A DNA stretch of 64,000 nt from Bacteroidia bacterium (lineage in GTDB: Bacteria > Bacteroidota > Ignavibacteria > UBA10030), in assembly GCA_022180565.1 (NCBI GenBank), contig BQML01000010.1, positions 1 to 64,000 on the forward strand. Direction: 5' to 3'. Under the pieces are notes generated by a model. It was not told the DNA's origin and did not search any database. It saw only the letters and a list, made by a program, of their open reading frames with translations. Made by a program: the position numbers and the translations under genes. Of the stretch, positions 25,258 to 35,276 are shown in pieces; the first letter of the stretch is position 1; every line of letters starts with the position of its first letter.

Positions 25258-26445
25258 TTACAATTGGACATTTGCAACGATTCCCAGGTCCTTATCCCCC
25301 CGACCAGAGAGGTTCACCACGATCAACTCCGCTTCCGAAGCGGAGTGCTTGAGAAGATAGGCTATGGCGTGGGCCGATTCCAGCGCCGGCAGAATTCCCT
25401 CCAAGGCCGCCAGTGTCCTGAATGCCGACAGTGCCTCTTCATCGGACACTGCGGTGTATTCCACGAGGCCCGCATCTTTCAGGTAAGCATGTTCAGGACC
25501 GACGCCCGGATAATCCAGACCTGCGGAAATGGAGTGCGTCTCGAGGATTTGGCCGTCATCATCCTGGAGGAGGTATTGCAAGGCACCGTGCAGTATCCCC
25601 CGCGATCCCCTTGAGAGCGAGGCGGCATGCCGCCGGTCATCTCGGCCGCTTCCACCTGCCTCTACGCCGACCATGCGAACTCGCTCTTTGCGCTCCAGAA
25701 ACGGCGCAAACATACCGATCGCATTGCTTCCTCCTCCAACACACGCAACGACAAGATCAGGCAACCTGCCTTCCGCATGAGTGATTTGAGCAATGGTTTC
25801 ATCGCCGATCACACGCTGGAAATCCCGAACCATTGCCGGATACGGGTGCATCCCGACGGCGGATCCAAGGAGGTAATAGGTGGATTCTACATTGGTCACC
25901 CAATCACGAATCGCCTCACTCGTCGCTTCCTTCAGCGTGGCGTTTCCTGAGGAAACCGACCTGACTTCTGCCCCAAGAAGTCTCATCCGCTCCACGTTGG
26001 GGGCCTGGCGCTCCATGTCGGTCTTGCCCATATACACAACACAAGGAAGGCCGACCCTGGCGCACACGGTCGCCACGGCCACCCCATGCTGACCGGCACC
26101 GGTTTCCGCGACCACGCGCTTCTTTTTCAGCCGCTTGGCTACCAGAACCTGACCCACGGCGTTATTGATCTTGTGCGCCCCGGTGTGGCAAAGGTCCTCG
26201 CGCTTCAGATAGACGGACGCGCCAACGCGATCGGAAAGCCGCTCTGCATGAAACAGCGGAGTGGGCCTCCCGGCAAATTCCCTGAGCGCAGATGCAAGCT
26301 CGTTCTTGAAGGATTCGTCGCCCTTGAGCGCCTCGTATGCCTGCGCGAGTTCTTCAGATGCCGCGAACAGGGTCTCGGGAATGTACCGCCCTCCGTAGGG
26401 ACCAAAATGCCCGGATGCATCCGGCCGCTCCCTCGTCCCGCTCAT
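25258..26445 (-). CDS. trpB: tryptophan synthase beta chain
   Basis: A 395-residue PLP enzyme that condenses indole with serine. The N-terminal [18 protein letters not shown] Lys 92 in HTGAHKINN, catalytic Glu 114 in AETGAGQHG, the phosphate-binding GGGSNAIG and [16 protein letters not shown] are all present, so it looks like a functional TrpB1-type chain. It overlaps trpF by 4 bases. There is no trpA after it: 101 bases further on the flippase gene starts. TrpA must lie elsewhere or indole must come from another source. Confidence 0.97.
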   Translation of the reverse strand: MSGTRERPDASGHFGPYGGRYIPETLFAASEELAQAYEALKGDESFKNELASALREFAGRPTPLFHAERLSDRVGASVYLKREDLCHTGAHKINNAVGQVLVAKRLKKKRVVAETGAGQHGVAVATVCARVGLPCVVYMGKTDMERQAPNVERMRLLGAEVRSVSSGNATLKEATSEAIRDWVTNVESTYYLLGSAVGMHPYPAMVRDFQRVIGDETIAQITHAEGRLPDLVVACVGGGSNAIGMFAPFLERKERVRMVGVEAGGSGRDDRRHAASLSRGSRGILHGALQYLLQDDDGQILETHSISAGLDYPGVGPEHAYLKDAGLVEYTAVSDEEALSAFRTLAALEGILPALESAHAIAYLLKHSASEAELIVVNLSGRGDKDLGIVANVQL

Positions 26446-27098
26446 CCGTAATCCTCCCCCGACTTGTTGTAGTAGAGCGGAATGCCCTTTGCCCGGGCTA
26501 TGAAATCCTGTACGCGCTTCGCGTCTTTTTTTCCCGGCTCACGTTCCACGCCGCTGGATACATCAACGCCATAGGGCTGTACGAACCGTACCGCATCCTC
26601 GATATTCTCCGGCGTGAGTCCTCCCGACAGAATGATCCGACCATACTCCTTTGCCCTGACGGCGATATTCCAGTCAAACGTCCTTCCCGTCCCGCCATAT
26701 TTTGATTCCGCATGTGCATCGAGCAGGAAAGCATCGACGATGTAGTTCCTCAGAACCTCCACGTCAAATTCCGGTTTCACTCTGAAGGCTTTGATGACGT
26801 TGGCATCATATCCAATAAGGTCGTCAGGGCCCTCGTTGCCGTACAACTGAACCGCGCTCAGATGAACCTTGCGGACGGTCTCCTCAACATGCCTCTGCGT
26901 AGCATTGACGAACACGCCGACTTTCGAAACGTGATCGGGCAATCGGGCGGTAATGGCCAGGGCTTGATCCGGGGTAATATATCGCTCACTTCTCTCATAG
27001 AAGACAAACCCGATCGCATCCGCTTTGCAGCGAACAGCATGGAGGGCATCATCAAGGTTTGTGATCCCGCAGATCTTGACAAAAAGATCCTGCTGCAT
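26442..27098 (-). CDS. trpF: phosphoribosylanthranilate isomerase
   Basis: A 218-residue TIM-barrel enzyme that converts phosphoribosylanthranilate to CdRP. It has the family start [12 protein letters not shown] with catalytic Cys (about 10), [11 protein letters not shown], catalytic Asp in [20 protein letters not shown] (about 125-144) and the phosphate-binding [11 protein letters not shown] and GVDVSSGVE. It lies 2 bases downstream of trpC and overlaps trpB. Standard length. Confidence 0.97.
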   Translation of the reverse strand: MQQDLFVKICGITNLDDALHAVRCKADAIGFVFYERSERYITPDQALAITARLPDHVSKVGVFVNATQRHVEETVRKVHLSAVQLYGNEGPDDLIGYDANVIKAFRVKPEFDVEVLRNYIVDAFLLDAHAESKYGGTGRTFDWNIAVRAKEYGRIILSGGLTPENIEDAVRFVQPYGVDVSSGVEREPGKKDAKRVQDFIARAKGIPLYYNKSGEDYG

Positions 27099-27100
27099 CT

Positions 27101-27880
27101 CTATCGTGTCTTCCTGAGATTCTGAAGGGCCAAAGCCCGGTCTTGCGCCCTCATGAGCTCCTCGCCGATGAGCAGAGCATCGAATCCGCTTTCCGCAAGC
27201 CGGCGAACGTCCTCCTGCGACCGAATTCCGCTTTCGCTCACCGCAGTGATGCCGGCGGGAATGCTCGACCGGAGCCGGAGCGAAGTATCGAGGGAAACCG
27301 TGAACGTGGAAAGGTCCCTGTTATTGACGCCGATGATCCTGGCTCCCGCATTCAACGCGGTTTCCACCTCGCGCTCGTCCTGAACCTCGACCATCGCCTC
27401 CATCTCGAGGCCCTGAGTGATCTCGATGAGGTCCCGCAACAGACTGGAGTCCAGTAGTCTTGTAATAAGGAGGATGGCGTCGGCAGAAAGAAGACGGGAC
27501 TCGAGGACCTGATACTCGTCGAGAATGAAATCCTTCCGCAAAACCGGCAAAGAACAGGCTTCTCGGGCCCTGCGAAGATGTGACGGATCTCCGTGAAAAA
27601 AACGTCGATCCGTCAGGACCGAAAGTGCTGCTGCCCCGCCCCGTTCGTACTCCGCGGCGATGGCGGGCGGATCGAACTCGGCACTCAGAACGCCCTTGGA
27701 AGGCGAGGCACGCTTGATTTCTGCAATCAGTGCGGGCGGATTCCGTCGGAGGGCGGCATGGAAATCACGAAGGGGCGGAGCGCCCGAGACCGTGCTTCGG
27801 AGCTCGCTGATCGGTACCGCATGCTTCAGCGAGGCGACCTCGTTACGCTTGTTCAGAATGATTTCCTCGAGAATATTCAC
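27101..27880 (-). CDS. trpC: indole-3-glycerol phosphate synthase
   Basis: A 259-residue TIM-barrel enzyme that closes the indole ring. Diagnostic stretches are ALIAEIKRASPSKGVL with catalytic Lys (about 54), LPVLRKDFILDEYQV (second catalytic Lys) and VSESGIRSQEDVRRL near the end, with IGVNNRDLSTF between. It overlaps the CorC-like gene upstream by 4 bases (ATGA), so it is translated as part of the same message. Confidence 0.97.
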   Translation of the reverse strand: MNILEEIILNKRNEVASLKHAVPISELRSTVSGAPPLRDFHAALRRNPPALIAEIKRASPSKGVLSAEFDPPAIAAEYERGGAAALSVLTDRRFFHGDPSHLRRAREACSLPVLRKDFILDEYQVLESRLLSADAILLITRLLDSSLLRDLIEITQGLEMEAMVEVQDEREVETALNAGARIIGVNNRDLSTFTVSLDTSLRLRSSIPAGITAVSESGIRSQEDVRRLAESGFDALLIGEELMRAQDRALALQNLRKTR

Positions 27881-28722
27881 GATGGGTTTTGGGTTTGGGC
27901 CAATTTGGGGAGCGGCGTCACTTTGACCTGCTTGAGCCGCCTTGCCGTCTTGCTGAGAATCATGAACGAAAAACCGACCTGCTTGATTTCCTCATTCACC
28001 TCAGGAAGGCGGCCGGTCACCTTTTGCAGAAACCCCGCCAGTGTTTCATACTCCGGGGCGTCGGGAATCGAAGCGGAGAACTGCTCGTTGAAATCGTGAA
28101 TACCGATATTGGCTTCGACGATGGCAGAACCATCACTGCTTTGCTCCACCGCTCGTTTGACTTCATCATACTCATCGTGGATCTCACCGACGATTTCTTC
28201 AAGAATATCTTCCATCGTGACGATTCCTTCCGTCCCCCCGAATTCATCGATCACGATAGCAAGATGAACTTTCTTCTGTTGAAATTCCCTCAAAAGCTGG
28301 CTTACCTTTTTCGACTCGTGAACAAAATAGGCCGGCCGTATGATGTCCTGCAGAATAATCAGGTCGCGATGCTCCAGAAGGCTCAGCAGGTCCTTGCTGT
28401 AGATGATGCCAATGATGACATCAATGCTCCCATCATAAACCGGCAACCGCGAATACCCCTCCTCGATCACCTTGCTGATGATGGCATCTCGCGGCGTGTT
28501 TATGTCCAGGGCGACAATATCCGGCCTGGGGACCATGATCTCCTTGGCCGTCGTGTCCGTAAACTCAAGAATGCTCGAGATCAGCTCATGGCCGGTCTTG
28601 TCCAACACCCCGCTCTCCGATCCCGCCTCCAACACCTCACGAAGGTCCTCGTGGGAGAGCTTTGTCTTGAAAAGACGGCTCTTAACCAGCAATGATTTAA
28701 GGAGTTCCTGTATTGATTTCAA
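27877..28722 (-). CDS. CorC/HlyC-type CBS-domain protein without DUF21
   Basis: A 281-residue soluble protein of the CorC/TlyC group: a short helical N-terminus, a pair of CBS domains (about 58-190, with VPRPDIVALDINTPRD and GGTEGIVTMEDILEEIVGEI) and a C-terminal CorC_HlyC domain (about 205-275). It lacks the DUF21 membrane domain of full CorB/YfjD-type transporters. Members bind adenine nucleotides through the CBS pair and have been linked to magnesium and cobalt efflux. Its position inside the trp cluster, overlapping trpC by 4 bases and 3 bases from trpD, is unusual and may be only a regulatory convenience. Confidence 0.85.
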   Translation of the reverse strand: MKSIQELLKSLLVKSRLFKTKLSHEDLREVLEAGSESGVLDKTGHELISSILEFTDTTAKEIMVPRPDIVALDINTPRDAIISKVIEEGYSRLPVYDGSIDVIIGIIYSKDLLSLLEHRDLIILQDIIRPAYFVHESKKVSQLLREFQQKKVHLAIVIDEFGGTEGIVTMEDILEEIVGEIHDEYDEVKRAVEQSSDGSAIVEANIGIHDFNEQFSASIPDAPEYETLAGFLQKVTGRLPEVNEEIKQVGFSFMILSKTARRLKQVKVTPLPKLAQTQNPS

Positions 28723-28725
28723 GTT

Positions 28726-29745
28726 TTATCCAAAGGATTTTGTCGCTTCGATCCAGGTGTCCAATTGCCTCCGTGCGGACCCGGAATCAACGACATCGCG
28801 GGCCATGCTAACGCCCTCTCTGATGGACTGCACTTTGCCGGCCACATAGAGCGCTGCTCCCGAATTCAACAGGGCCATGGCCCTCGGAGCACCGTCCTTT
28901 CCTCGAAGAATGCTCCGAATGATTTCGGCGTTACTTTCGGAGTCTCCACCCCGAATCTCTTCTGACGACCCTCCCCTTATGCCCGCGTCCGCCGCATGAA
29001 ACCTATACGTCCGCACTCTTCCCCCTTTGGCCTCGCTGACCCTGGTTTCACCAAGTATCGAGAACTCATCCATCCCTCCAGATCCGTGAACGACCAACGA
29101 ATGGTCTGCACCCAGTTGCGAGAGGACAGATGCGATCGGCTCTGTCCACTCATCTGAAAACACGCCAATGACTTGCCGCTTCACGCCGGCCGGATTTGTC
29201 AACGGGCCTAGCACATTAAAGACGGTTCTGATTCCCAGGGATTTTCGGACTTTTGCCGCATATTTCATTGCCTTATGGAATTTTGGGGCATAGAGAAATG
29301 AGATTCCGACCTCATCCAGCACTCTCCCGGCCTGTTCAGGCTCCAATTCGATGTTCACCCCAAGCGCACTCAGCACATCTGCACTCCCGCACGAGCTTGA
29401 AACCGCCCTATTTCCGTGCTTCGCCACCGGAACTCCCGCAGCGCTTACGATGATGGCGGCCGTCGTGGATACATTGAAGGTGCCCGACCCGTCTCCGCCG
29501 GTACCGCATGTATCGATGAGGTCCTTTTTCTTCGTCGTGATCGTTTCACAATTGCGGCGCATGGAGAGAGCACATCCCGCTATTTCCTCCACGGTTTCCC
29601 CTTTCATCCTGAGCCCCATGAGAAACGCTGCAATTACGCTCTCTTCCGTGGAACCGGACATGATGTCATCCATCGATGCCCGAGCTTCTTCAAGGCTCAG
29701 GTTCTCCTTCCGGCTCAGCTTCTGTATCGCCTCCTTGATTGCCAT
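28726..29745 (-). CDS. trpD: anthranilate phosphoribosyltransferase
   Basis: A 339-residue enzyme that joins anthranilate to PRPP. It carries DTCGTGGDGSGTFNVST (about 79-95), the PRPP site VAKHGNRAVSSSCGSADVLSALG and FNVLGPLTNPA, all diagnostic. The ATG at 29745 was chosen because the longer in-frame extension lies within the M48 peptidase gene and has no TrpD character. trpE and trpG are not adjacent: upstream are an M48 peptidase and truA. Confidence 0.96.
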   Translation of the reverse strand: MAIKEAIQKLSRKENLSLEEARASMDDIMSGSTEESVIAAFLMGLRMKGETVEEIAGCALSMRRNCETITTKKKDLIDTCGTGGDGSGTFNVSTTAAIIVSAAGVPVAKHGNRAVSSSCGSADVLSALGVNIELEPEQAGRVLDEVGISFLYAPKFHKAMKYAAKVRKSLGIRTVFNVLGPLTNPAGVKRQVIGVFSDEWTEPIASVLSQLGADHSLVVHGSGGMDEFSILGETRVSEAKGGRVRTYRFHAADAGIRGGSSEEIRGGDSESNAEIIRSILRGKDGAPRAMALLNSGAALYVAGKVQSIREGVSMARDVVDSGSARRQLDTWIEATKSFG

Positions 29746-29749
29746 ATCA

Positions 29750-30571
29750 CTAGGGAAGTGTTTGTTTGAAACGTTGATACCGGTCTTCAAAGATCGTATG
29801 GGGTCCCGGCGGGGGCACGCCGCTTTCCCGAAGAATCTTGTCGGCGTTCTGAATACGGTCCTCCGGTAAGGGGTGCGTCGAAAGCAGTCTGGTGAACGCT
29901 CCGCCTGACCTTCCTGCACCCACTTTTTCGAAAAAATACCGAATGCCGCCCGGATAATATTCCGTGGACTGGAGATAGCGAATCGAATACGTGTCAGCTT
30001 CGATCTCGTCGGACCGGCTGTTGACGAGGAGCCCCAACCCCGCAAAGAGATTCCCCGCAATTTCGCTGAGTTCCGACGGGTTTTCGCCCAACGCGATCGC
30101 AAGCACCACCTGGACGCCAAATGCGCTGGTCATCCTGCGCGTTGCGTGACGCCGTTCTGCGTGTGCAATCTCGTGGCCAATAACTCCAGCCAAAGCCGCT
30201 TCATTATCAAGAAATTTCAAGAGGCCCGTATACACGTAAATGTACCCGCCCGGGGTACAGAAAGCGTTGACCGTGCTGTCGTCCCTGATAATCTCAAATA
30301 CGTAGGCAAAGCGGTCCCGCTTTTCAATGAGAGGAGAACGCAGGATTTTTTGTCCGATCTCAGCAACATATGCTTTCACATCGGGCCTTCCCTGAAGGAT
30401 TGGATACTCTTCCGGGGATTTCCGGATTTCCTCGTCGATCTGCTGACCCAATTCGATATCCTTTGAATCAGGAAACAGATTTACTCCCAAAGCACCCAGG
30501 CACCCCAGACCGCACACGCTCACAGTACCTAAGAATACCAGGAGTACGGTAGACTGGCGTATCTTACTCAT
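29750..30571 (-). CDS. M48-family metallopeptidase (BepA/LoiP-like)
   Basis: A 273-residue secreted zinc peptidase. The N-terminal hydrophobic segment (about 8-30, ending VCGLGC) is a signal peptide or lipoprotein signal. The active site is HEIAH (133-137) with the third zinc ligand Glu 191 in SRSDEIEADTYSIRYL, and STHPLPEDRI near the end is typical of periplasmic M48 enzymes that act in outer-membrane protein quality control. Start ATG at 30571 overlaps the truA stop by 8 bases. No TPR domain follows, unlike BepA. Confidence 0.9.
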   Translation of the reverse strand: MSKIRQSTVLLVFLGTVSVCGLGCLGALGVNLFPDSKDIELGQQIDEEIRKSPEEYPILQGRPDVKAYVAEIGQKILRSPLIEKRDRFAYVFEIIRDDSTVNAFCTPGGYIYVYTGLLKFLDNEAALAGVIGHEIAHAERRHATRRMTSAFGVQVVLAIALGENPSELSEIAGNLFAGLGLLVNSRSDEIEADTYSIRYLQSTEYYPGGIRYFFEKVGAGRSGGAFTRLLSTHPLPEDRIQNADKILRESGVPPPGPHTIFEDRYQRFKQTLP

Positions 30572-31295
30572 AGCGCACCATCTCCAGAAAGAGACCCGTA
30601 GGCGGTGCCGACGACGACGCCCGGCTCCGTTGTCTGGATTGGAGGATTTCGATAAACTGTTCCACACTGATCTTCCCCCGTCCGACATCCACCATCGTCG
30701 AAACAAGCGCTCGCACCATTCCATACAGAAAGCGGTTCGCGACGATCTCGAACACCACGTCATTGTCCCGTCGTTGCCAGAAAGCCTTTCTCACAGAACA
30801 GCGAAAATGCTTCGCTGAAGAATCGACCTTGCAGAATGCTCCGAAGTCATGTTCACCGATGATAGCATCGGCGCACCTCTGCATGACCTCCATGTCAAGC
30901 GGATGACCGACGTACCAGCGTTGTTTTCGCTGGAGCGCGGTGGGCACTTGTGAAACGTAGTAACGATAGGTTCGTTCAATGGCCCCGTAGCGAGCATGAA
31001 ATTCCTTCGGCACTTCCTCGATCGCTCTGATGACGATATCTTGTGGCAAGAGCGCATTGATTCCCCTCATCATCATTCCGCAGGACATCGGATTTGCGGT
31101 GTCAAAATGACAAACTTGTCCCCGCGCATGCACTCCCGCATCCGTGCGGCCCGAACCCGTCACGGCGATTTCCTCTTGAAGTAATTCTCTCAGAGCCTTC
31201 TCGATCTCCTGCTGAACCGTGCGCCCCTTCGACTGTGATTGCCATCCCGAGAAGCCGGTTCCATCATATTCCACAATCGCTTTGATCCGTCGCAT
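30564..31295 (-). CDS. truA: tRNA pseudouridine(38-40) synthase
   Basis: A 243-residue TruA that makes pseudouridine in the anticodon arm. The start MRRIKAIVEYDGTGFSGWQ is canonical and the catalytic Asp 52 lies in GSGRTDAGVHARGQV. The ATG at 31295 is separated from the T-run of a terminator by only four bases, and the only Shine-Dalgarno-like bases (GAGG, GGGA) sit in the hairpin. A longer frame from a GTG at 31328 runs through the hairpin and has no ribosome binding site of its own, so I keep the canonical start. It heads the M48-trpD operon. Confidence 0.95.
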   Translation of the reverse strand: MRRIKAIVEYDGTGFSGWQSQSKGRTVQQEIEKALRELLQEEIAVTGSGRTDAGVHARGQVCHFDTANPMSCGMMMRGINALLPQDIVIRAIEEVPKEFHARYGAIERTYRYYVSQVPTALQRKQRWYVGHPLDMEVMQRCADAIIGEHDFGAFCKVDSSAKHFRCSVRKAFWQRRDNDVVFEIVANRFLYGMVRALVSTMVDVGRGKISVEQFIEILQSRQRSRASSSAPPTGLFLEMVRYE

Positions 31296-31299
31296 AAAC

Positions 31300-31322
31300 A
31301 AAAAAATCCCGCCTCTGCGGGA
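31300..31322 (-). terminator. terminator hairpin abutting the truA start
   Basis: Minus-strand TCCCGC and GCGGGA form a stem around AGAG, followed by seven T. It follows the DUF5683-like gene by about 25 bases and its T-run ends four bases before the truA ATG. Any message that reaches truA from upstream must carry this hairpin. Confidence 0.85.
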
Positions 31323-31346
31323 CTCCACTGATGTGAACCGTGTGTG

Positions 31347-32042
31347 TTAGAATGTTCGCGTCAGTCGAAGTCCCACTCCTACTGCATGCGGCATATTCTC
31401 CTGGAGTCCGGCATCGATGTGCCAGCCGTCCGAGGATGGATTGACGGATTTCGCCGACTGCCAGGCCGAGAATGCCGAGATAATCCTGTTGACCACAAGG
31501 GCGCCAACGGCAAAGCCCGCGGCCTGACTCAACTCATCACTGCGTATTCTCATCGAACGATAGCGCAACCGGTCCCCCACTGCCATCCATTGCCACTCGT
31601 ACTCCGTGCCTTCGTACACGTCGTCATATCGACGCTCGCGCAATTTGGTTTCATTGTACTCCTGCAGCGACATGTAATTTCCGACCTGGGCTTCGAACCG
31701 ATCATCTTTTCCGGCAAAATCGACGCCCGCATGCAGTCTGGCAAACGATCGTGCATCGTCCATCACCCAACTGCTTTGCAGAGAGAAACCTGCGAACGTG
31801 AGCCACAGGACGCCGTCAGCCGCCATGAACAATCTTGCCGTACTCGTGTTCCCGGCATACAACTCCCCCGCTCCGGGCAGAACGATCGACAAGAGCGTTG
31901 CAAGCAGGGGCGATTTTCGCCCGTCGTCAGGAGCATTCTGCAGATACTTGGATTGATGCATGCCCCCAAGCTCCGAGAGGCGGAGCGTTTGCCCCGCGAC
32001 CGGCTCGAACACAATCAGCAATGCCAGGCATGCCGTCTTCAC
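31347..32042 (-). CDS. exported protein, DUF5683-like
   Basis: A 231-residue protein with a signal peptide (MKTACLALLIVFEPVAGQ). A core SPLLATLLSIVLPGAGELYAGN (about 44-65) is the hydrophobic, glycine-rich block typical of DUF5683 proteins of Bacteroidota and relatives, followed by a second hydrophobic segment (about 66-88) and a third near 180. The protein probably sits in the envelope with short membrane segments; its function is unknown. It overlaps mtaB by 4 bases and ends before the terminator at 31300. Confidence 0.7.
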   Translation of the reverse strand: MKTACLALLIVFEPVAGQTLRLSELGGMHQSKYLQNAPDDGRKSPLLATLLSIVLPGAGELYAGNTSTARLFMAADGVLWLTFAGFSLQSSWVMDDARSFARLHAGVDFAGKDDRFEAQVGNYMSLQEYNETKLRERRYDDVYEGTEYEWQWMAVGDRLRYRSMRIRSDELSQAAGFAVGALVVNRIISAFSAWQSAKSVNPSSDGWHIDAGLQENMPHAVGVGLRLTRTF

Positions 32043-33346
32043 GCCGCCTCCTCTCTTGCTCTTTCATCGGCAATGACTCGCCCTCGGCATCCCGTTTCAT
32101 CGGCGTCCTCGACAGCCACCGGGAGAATCTTTCCTTCCAGGCTGTGATCCGATTTCACGTTGACTCGAACGTACTCTTCGGTGAGTCCGGAGCGGCCTTC
32201 GCCTTCGAAGAGGACGTTGCGGACGGATCCGACCATCGACTCATGGAACAGCCGTCGCTTCCGCGCTGAAAGGATCCGCAAGCGTTCGCTCCTGACGGCC
32301 CGGTCCGCCGGGGGCACTGAACCGGGGAAACCCGCAGCAGGAGTATTCGGACGCTCTGAGTAGGAAAAGACATGAAGATACGTCACCGGAAGGTCGACCA
32401 GAAGCGAATAGGTTTCCTCGAAGTCCGTCTCGGTCTCACCGGGAAAACCGACAATCACATCGGCGCCGATGGCTGCTCCGGGCACCAAAGCGCTGATTTT
32501 CTCAATCCGGTCTGCATAGCGTGCGCGCCGATATCGTCTCTGCATTGCCTTCAGCACTTGGTCTGAGCCGGATTGGAGAGGAATGTGAAAGTGATTGCAG
32601 AGTCGGTCTGTGGACGCCCAGAAATCAATCAGTGCATCGCTGAGGAGATTCGGCTCAATGGAACTGATGCGGATTCTTTCAATTCCGTCGACGCGGACAA
32701 GATCCTTCAGCAGAGTCAGGAGCGATGTTCCGATCTTCCTTCCATAGTCTCCCACATTCACGCCGGTCAGAACGATTTCTTTGCACCCCTGCTCCGCCGC
32801 GCTCCGCGCCTCGGCAACGATCTCATGCACGGGGATGCTTCTGCTCGTTCCGCGCGCCAGAGGAATGGTGCAGAACGAGCACGTGTAATCGCAACCGTCC
32901 TGGATCTTGAGAAACGTTCTTGTACGATCTGAAAAACCGACGGAAGAAGCATGGGGAACATCGACCGCAGAACTGATCGGTGACACCTTGACGCGGGCAG
33001 GCCTTGTCGTCAGCCAGTCGGCGTGCTCGAAAATGCGGAACTTCTCCGCTGTCCCGAGAACGAGATTGACCCCGTCGATTGCTGCAACGTCTTTGGGTTG
33101 GAGCTGGGCATAGCAGCCGATGACAATCACATAGGCGTCCGGCGATCTCCGCCGCGCTCTCCGAATAATCTGCCTGCATTCCCGGTCGGCACGCGCGGTG
33201 ACACTGCACGTGTTCAGGACCACGACGTCGGCCTGCTGATCAAGATCCACCTCACGAAAGCCGTGCTCCGTAAACTGGCGTGCAATTGCCGCCGTCTCGG
33301 AGAAGTTCAGTTTGCAGCCCAGGGTATGGAATGCGACGTGCCGCAT
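32039..33346 (-). CDS. mtaB: tRNA t6A37 methylthiotransferase MtaB
   Basis: A 435-residue radical-SAM enzyme that adds a methylthio group to t6A at tRNA position 37. The N-terminal UPF0004 domain has the three cluster cysteines (about 11, 47 and 78) in TLGCKLN, NTCSVT and IGCYAQ. The radical-SAM CxxxCxxC is at 152-159 in DGCDYTCSFC, and a TRAM domain lies at about 360-430. TLGCKLNFSE is the MtaB signature and separates it from MiaB and RimO. Its partner for the i6A pathway, miaA, is at 46.3 kb. Confidence 0.94.
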   Translation of the reverse strand: MRHVAFHTLGCKLNFSETAAIARQFTEHGFREVDLDQQADVVVLNTCSVTARADRECRQIIRRARRRSPDAYVIVIGCYAQLQPKDVAAIDGVNLVLGTAEKFRIFEHADWLTTRPARVKVSPISSAVDVPHASSVGFSDRTRTFLKIQDGCDYTCSFCTIPLARGTSRSIPVHEIVAEARSAAEQGCKEIVLTGVNVGDYGRKIGTSLLTLLKDLVRVDGIERIRISSIEPNLLSDALIDFWASTDRLCNHFHIPLQSGSDQVLKAMQRRYRRARYADRIEKISALVPGAAIGADVIVGFPGETETDFEETYSLLVDLPVTYLHVFSYSERPNTPAAGFPGSVPPADRAVRSERLRILSARKRRLFHESMVGSVRNVLFEGEGRSGLTEEYVRVNVKSDHSLEGKILPVAVEDADETGCRGRVIADERAREEAA

Positions 33347-33411
33347 GAAGGAAAAGAGAGAACCGTGCCCGAGCGGGTTGCAGGAACAGCCCTCCGAAGG
33401 CTTCGTGTCGT

Positions 33412-35157
33412 CTAGTTCGATCCGGCCTCGTCCGAGAATCCGCCTTCGCTTCCAAACGATGACTCGACAACATCCTTCAGGGTCATCGGTGAAAGCCGGT
33501 GCGTGTTTACGTATTCATCCACCAGCGCTTGCTCCTTTCCGCGCAAATACTCCAGCACCGAGAGGACGATCTTCTTGCTGTCCTTATCGAACTCGATGAC
33601 CTTGAGGGGCAGGGTATCTCCCACCTTGAAGGATTCTGCAATATTTTTCACCGGTGTCTGGGAAATTTGCGACAAGGGCACGAATCCGTCGACCCCGAGC
33701 GGGAGCTCCACGATCACTCCCTTTTCAATGATCCGCACAACCTTGGCGCCTTCGACCTCGGTCCCGACTTTATACGCTTCTTCAAAGGCGTCCCACGGAT
33801 TGCCGTGAATCTGCTTATGGCCAAGCGAAATCCGGCGCTGATCAATGTCGATGTTCAGAATAACGACCTCGATCTTGTCACCCTTCTTCACCACTTCGCC
33901 CGGATGCCGAACCTTCTTTGTCCACGAAAGGTCGGAGATATGGACCAGCCCGTCGACGCCTTCTTCCAGTTCCACAAAGACGCCGAAGTTCGTGAGATTC
34001 CTTACGGTTCCCGTATGCCTTGAACCGACAGGGTATTTTTCCAGGAGGGTATTCCAGGGATCCGGTTCAAGCTGTTTCATCCCCAGGGAAATCTTCTTCC
34101 CGTCTTTATCCAGCGACAGGATCACCGCATCCACCACCTGGCCCATCGAAACAACCTGCGATGGATGTTTCACATGCTGTGTCCAGCTCATTTCGGAGAT
34201 GTGGATGAGGCCTTCAATGCCTTTTTCGATCTCGACAAAGGCTCCGTAATCCGTCAGCGACACCACCTTGCCCTTGACCTTCGTTCCCACCGGGTACTTC
34301 AGATCGATGTTCTCCCATGGATGCGGCAGGAGTTGTTTCATGCCGAGAGAAATCCGCTTCTTCTCTTTGTCGAAGTCGAGCACGACAACGTTGATGGTTT
34401 GATCCAGCTTGACGGCTTCCGAAGGATGGTTCACCCGACCCCACGAGAGATCGGTAATATGCACGAGCCCGTCCACGCCTCCCAGATCTACAAACACGCC
34501 GAAGTCCGTAATGGCCTTGACGTGACCTTCGAGAATCTGCCCCTTTTCGAGGCTTTCCAGAATCGCTTTCCGCTGTTCTGCCAGCTCCTCCTCCACCAGT
34601 ACTTTGTGGCTTACGACAACGTTTTCGGACGGATGATTCACCTTCACGACCCGAAATTCCATTTCCCGGCCGATGAAAGCGTCAAAATCCCTCACAGGAC
34701 GAACGTCGATTTGCGATCCGGGAAGGAATGCATCGATTCCCAAGAGGTCCACAACAATACCGCCCTTTGTCCGGCGAACGCAGCGTCCCTTCAGGACTTC
34801 CCCGCTCTCATGGGCCTTCACGACGCGTTCCCACACACGCATGAAATCCGCGCGTTTGCGCGACAGCATCAGCTGGCCGTCCTTGTTCTCGACCGATTCC
34901 AGAAACACTTCCACCTCGTCGCCGATCTTCAACTCCTGGAGGTTCGGGAACTCCGCGACAGGTATCGTCCCCTCCGATTTGAATCCGATATCCACGGTGA
35001 CATGATTGTCACCGATATGAACAATCCGTCCCTTCACAATCTCCCCTTCGCTGATGGAACTCAGCGTTCCTTCATACAGCTTCTTCAGTTCCTCATATTC
35101 GGATTCAGAATACTCTCGTTCACCGAATTGTTTCGTCATATGCGTAGCCTCAACCAT
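33412..35157 (-). CDS. rpsA: 30S ribosomal protein S1
   Basis: A 581-residue protein with six S1 (OB-fold) repeats, starting near residues 38, 125, 210, 295, 382 and 470. Repeats 3 to 5 are nearly alike, with [20 protein letters not shown]-type cores. S1 brings mRNA to the 30S subunit. The start is ambiguous: ATG at 35157 has GGAGG 4 bases upstream; an internal ATG at 35139 has GAGG 8 bases upstream. A 15-base hairpin CCGCAC-GGA-GTGCGG (35181-35195) lies in the leader and could matter for S1 autoregulation. ispH and cmk lie upstream, an arrangement also seen in Clostridia. Confidence 0.96.
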   Translation of the reverse strand: MVEATHMTKQFGEREYSESEYEELKKLYEGTLSSISEGEIVKGRIVHIGDNHVTVDIGFKSEGTIPVAEFPNLQELKIGDEVEVFLESVENKDGQLMLSRKRADFMRVWERVVKAHESGEVLKGRCVRRTKGGIVVDLLGIDAFLPGSQIDVRPVRDFDAFIGREMEFRVVKVNHPSENVVVSHKVLVEEELAEQRKAILESLEKGQILEGHVKAITDFGVFVDLGGVDGLVHITDLSWGRVNHPSEAVKLDQTINVVVLDFDKEKKRISLGMKQLLPHPWENIDLKYPVGTKVKGKVVSLTDYGAFVEIEKGIEGLIHISEMSWTQHVKHPSQVVSMGQVVDAVILSLDKDGKKISLGMKQLEPDPWNTLLEKYPVGSRHTGTVRNLTNFGVFVELEEGVDGLVHISDLSWTKKVRHPGEVVKKGDKIEVVILNIDIDQRRISLGHKQIHGNPWDAFEEAYKVGTEVEGAKVVRIIEKGVIVELPLGVDGFVPLSQISQTPVKNIAESFKVGDTLPLKVIEFDKDSKKIVLSVLEYLRGKEQALVDEYVNTHRLSPMTLKDVVESSFGSEGGFSDEAGSN

Positions 35158-35276
35158 TCAACCTCCAGGTACTGCAAACACCGCACGGAGTGCGGAATGA
35201 ATATGCGCCGTTCTCCATGCCGGCCATCATCGGCACGTGTCACGGCTTGAAAGAAAACAGGAATTAGAGATGGCTG

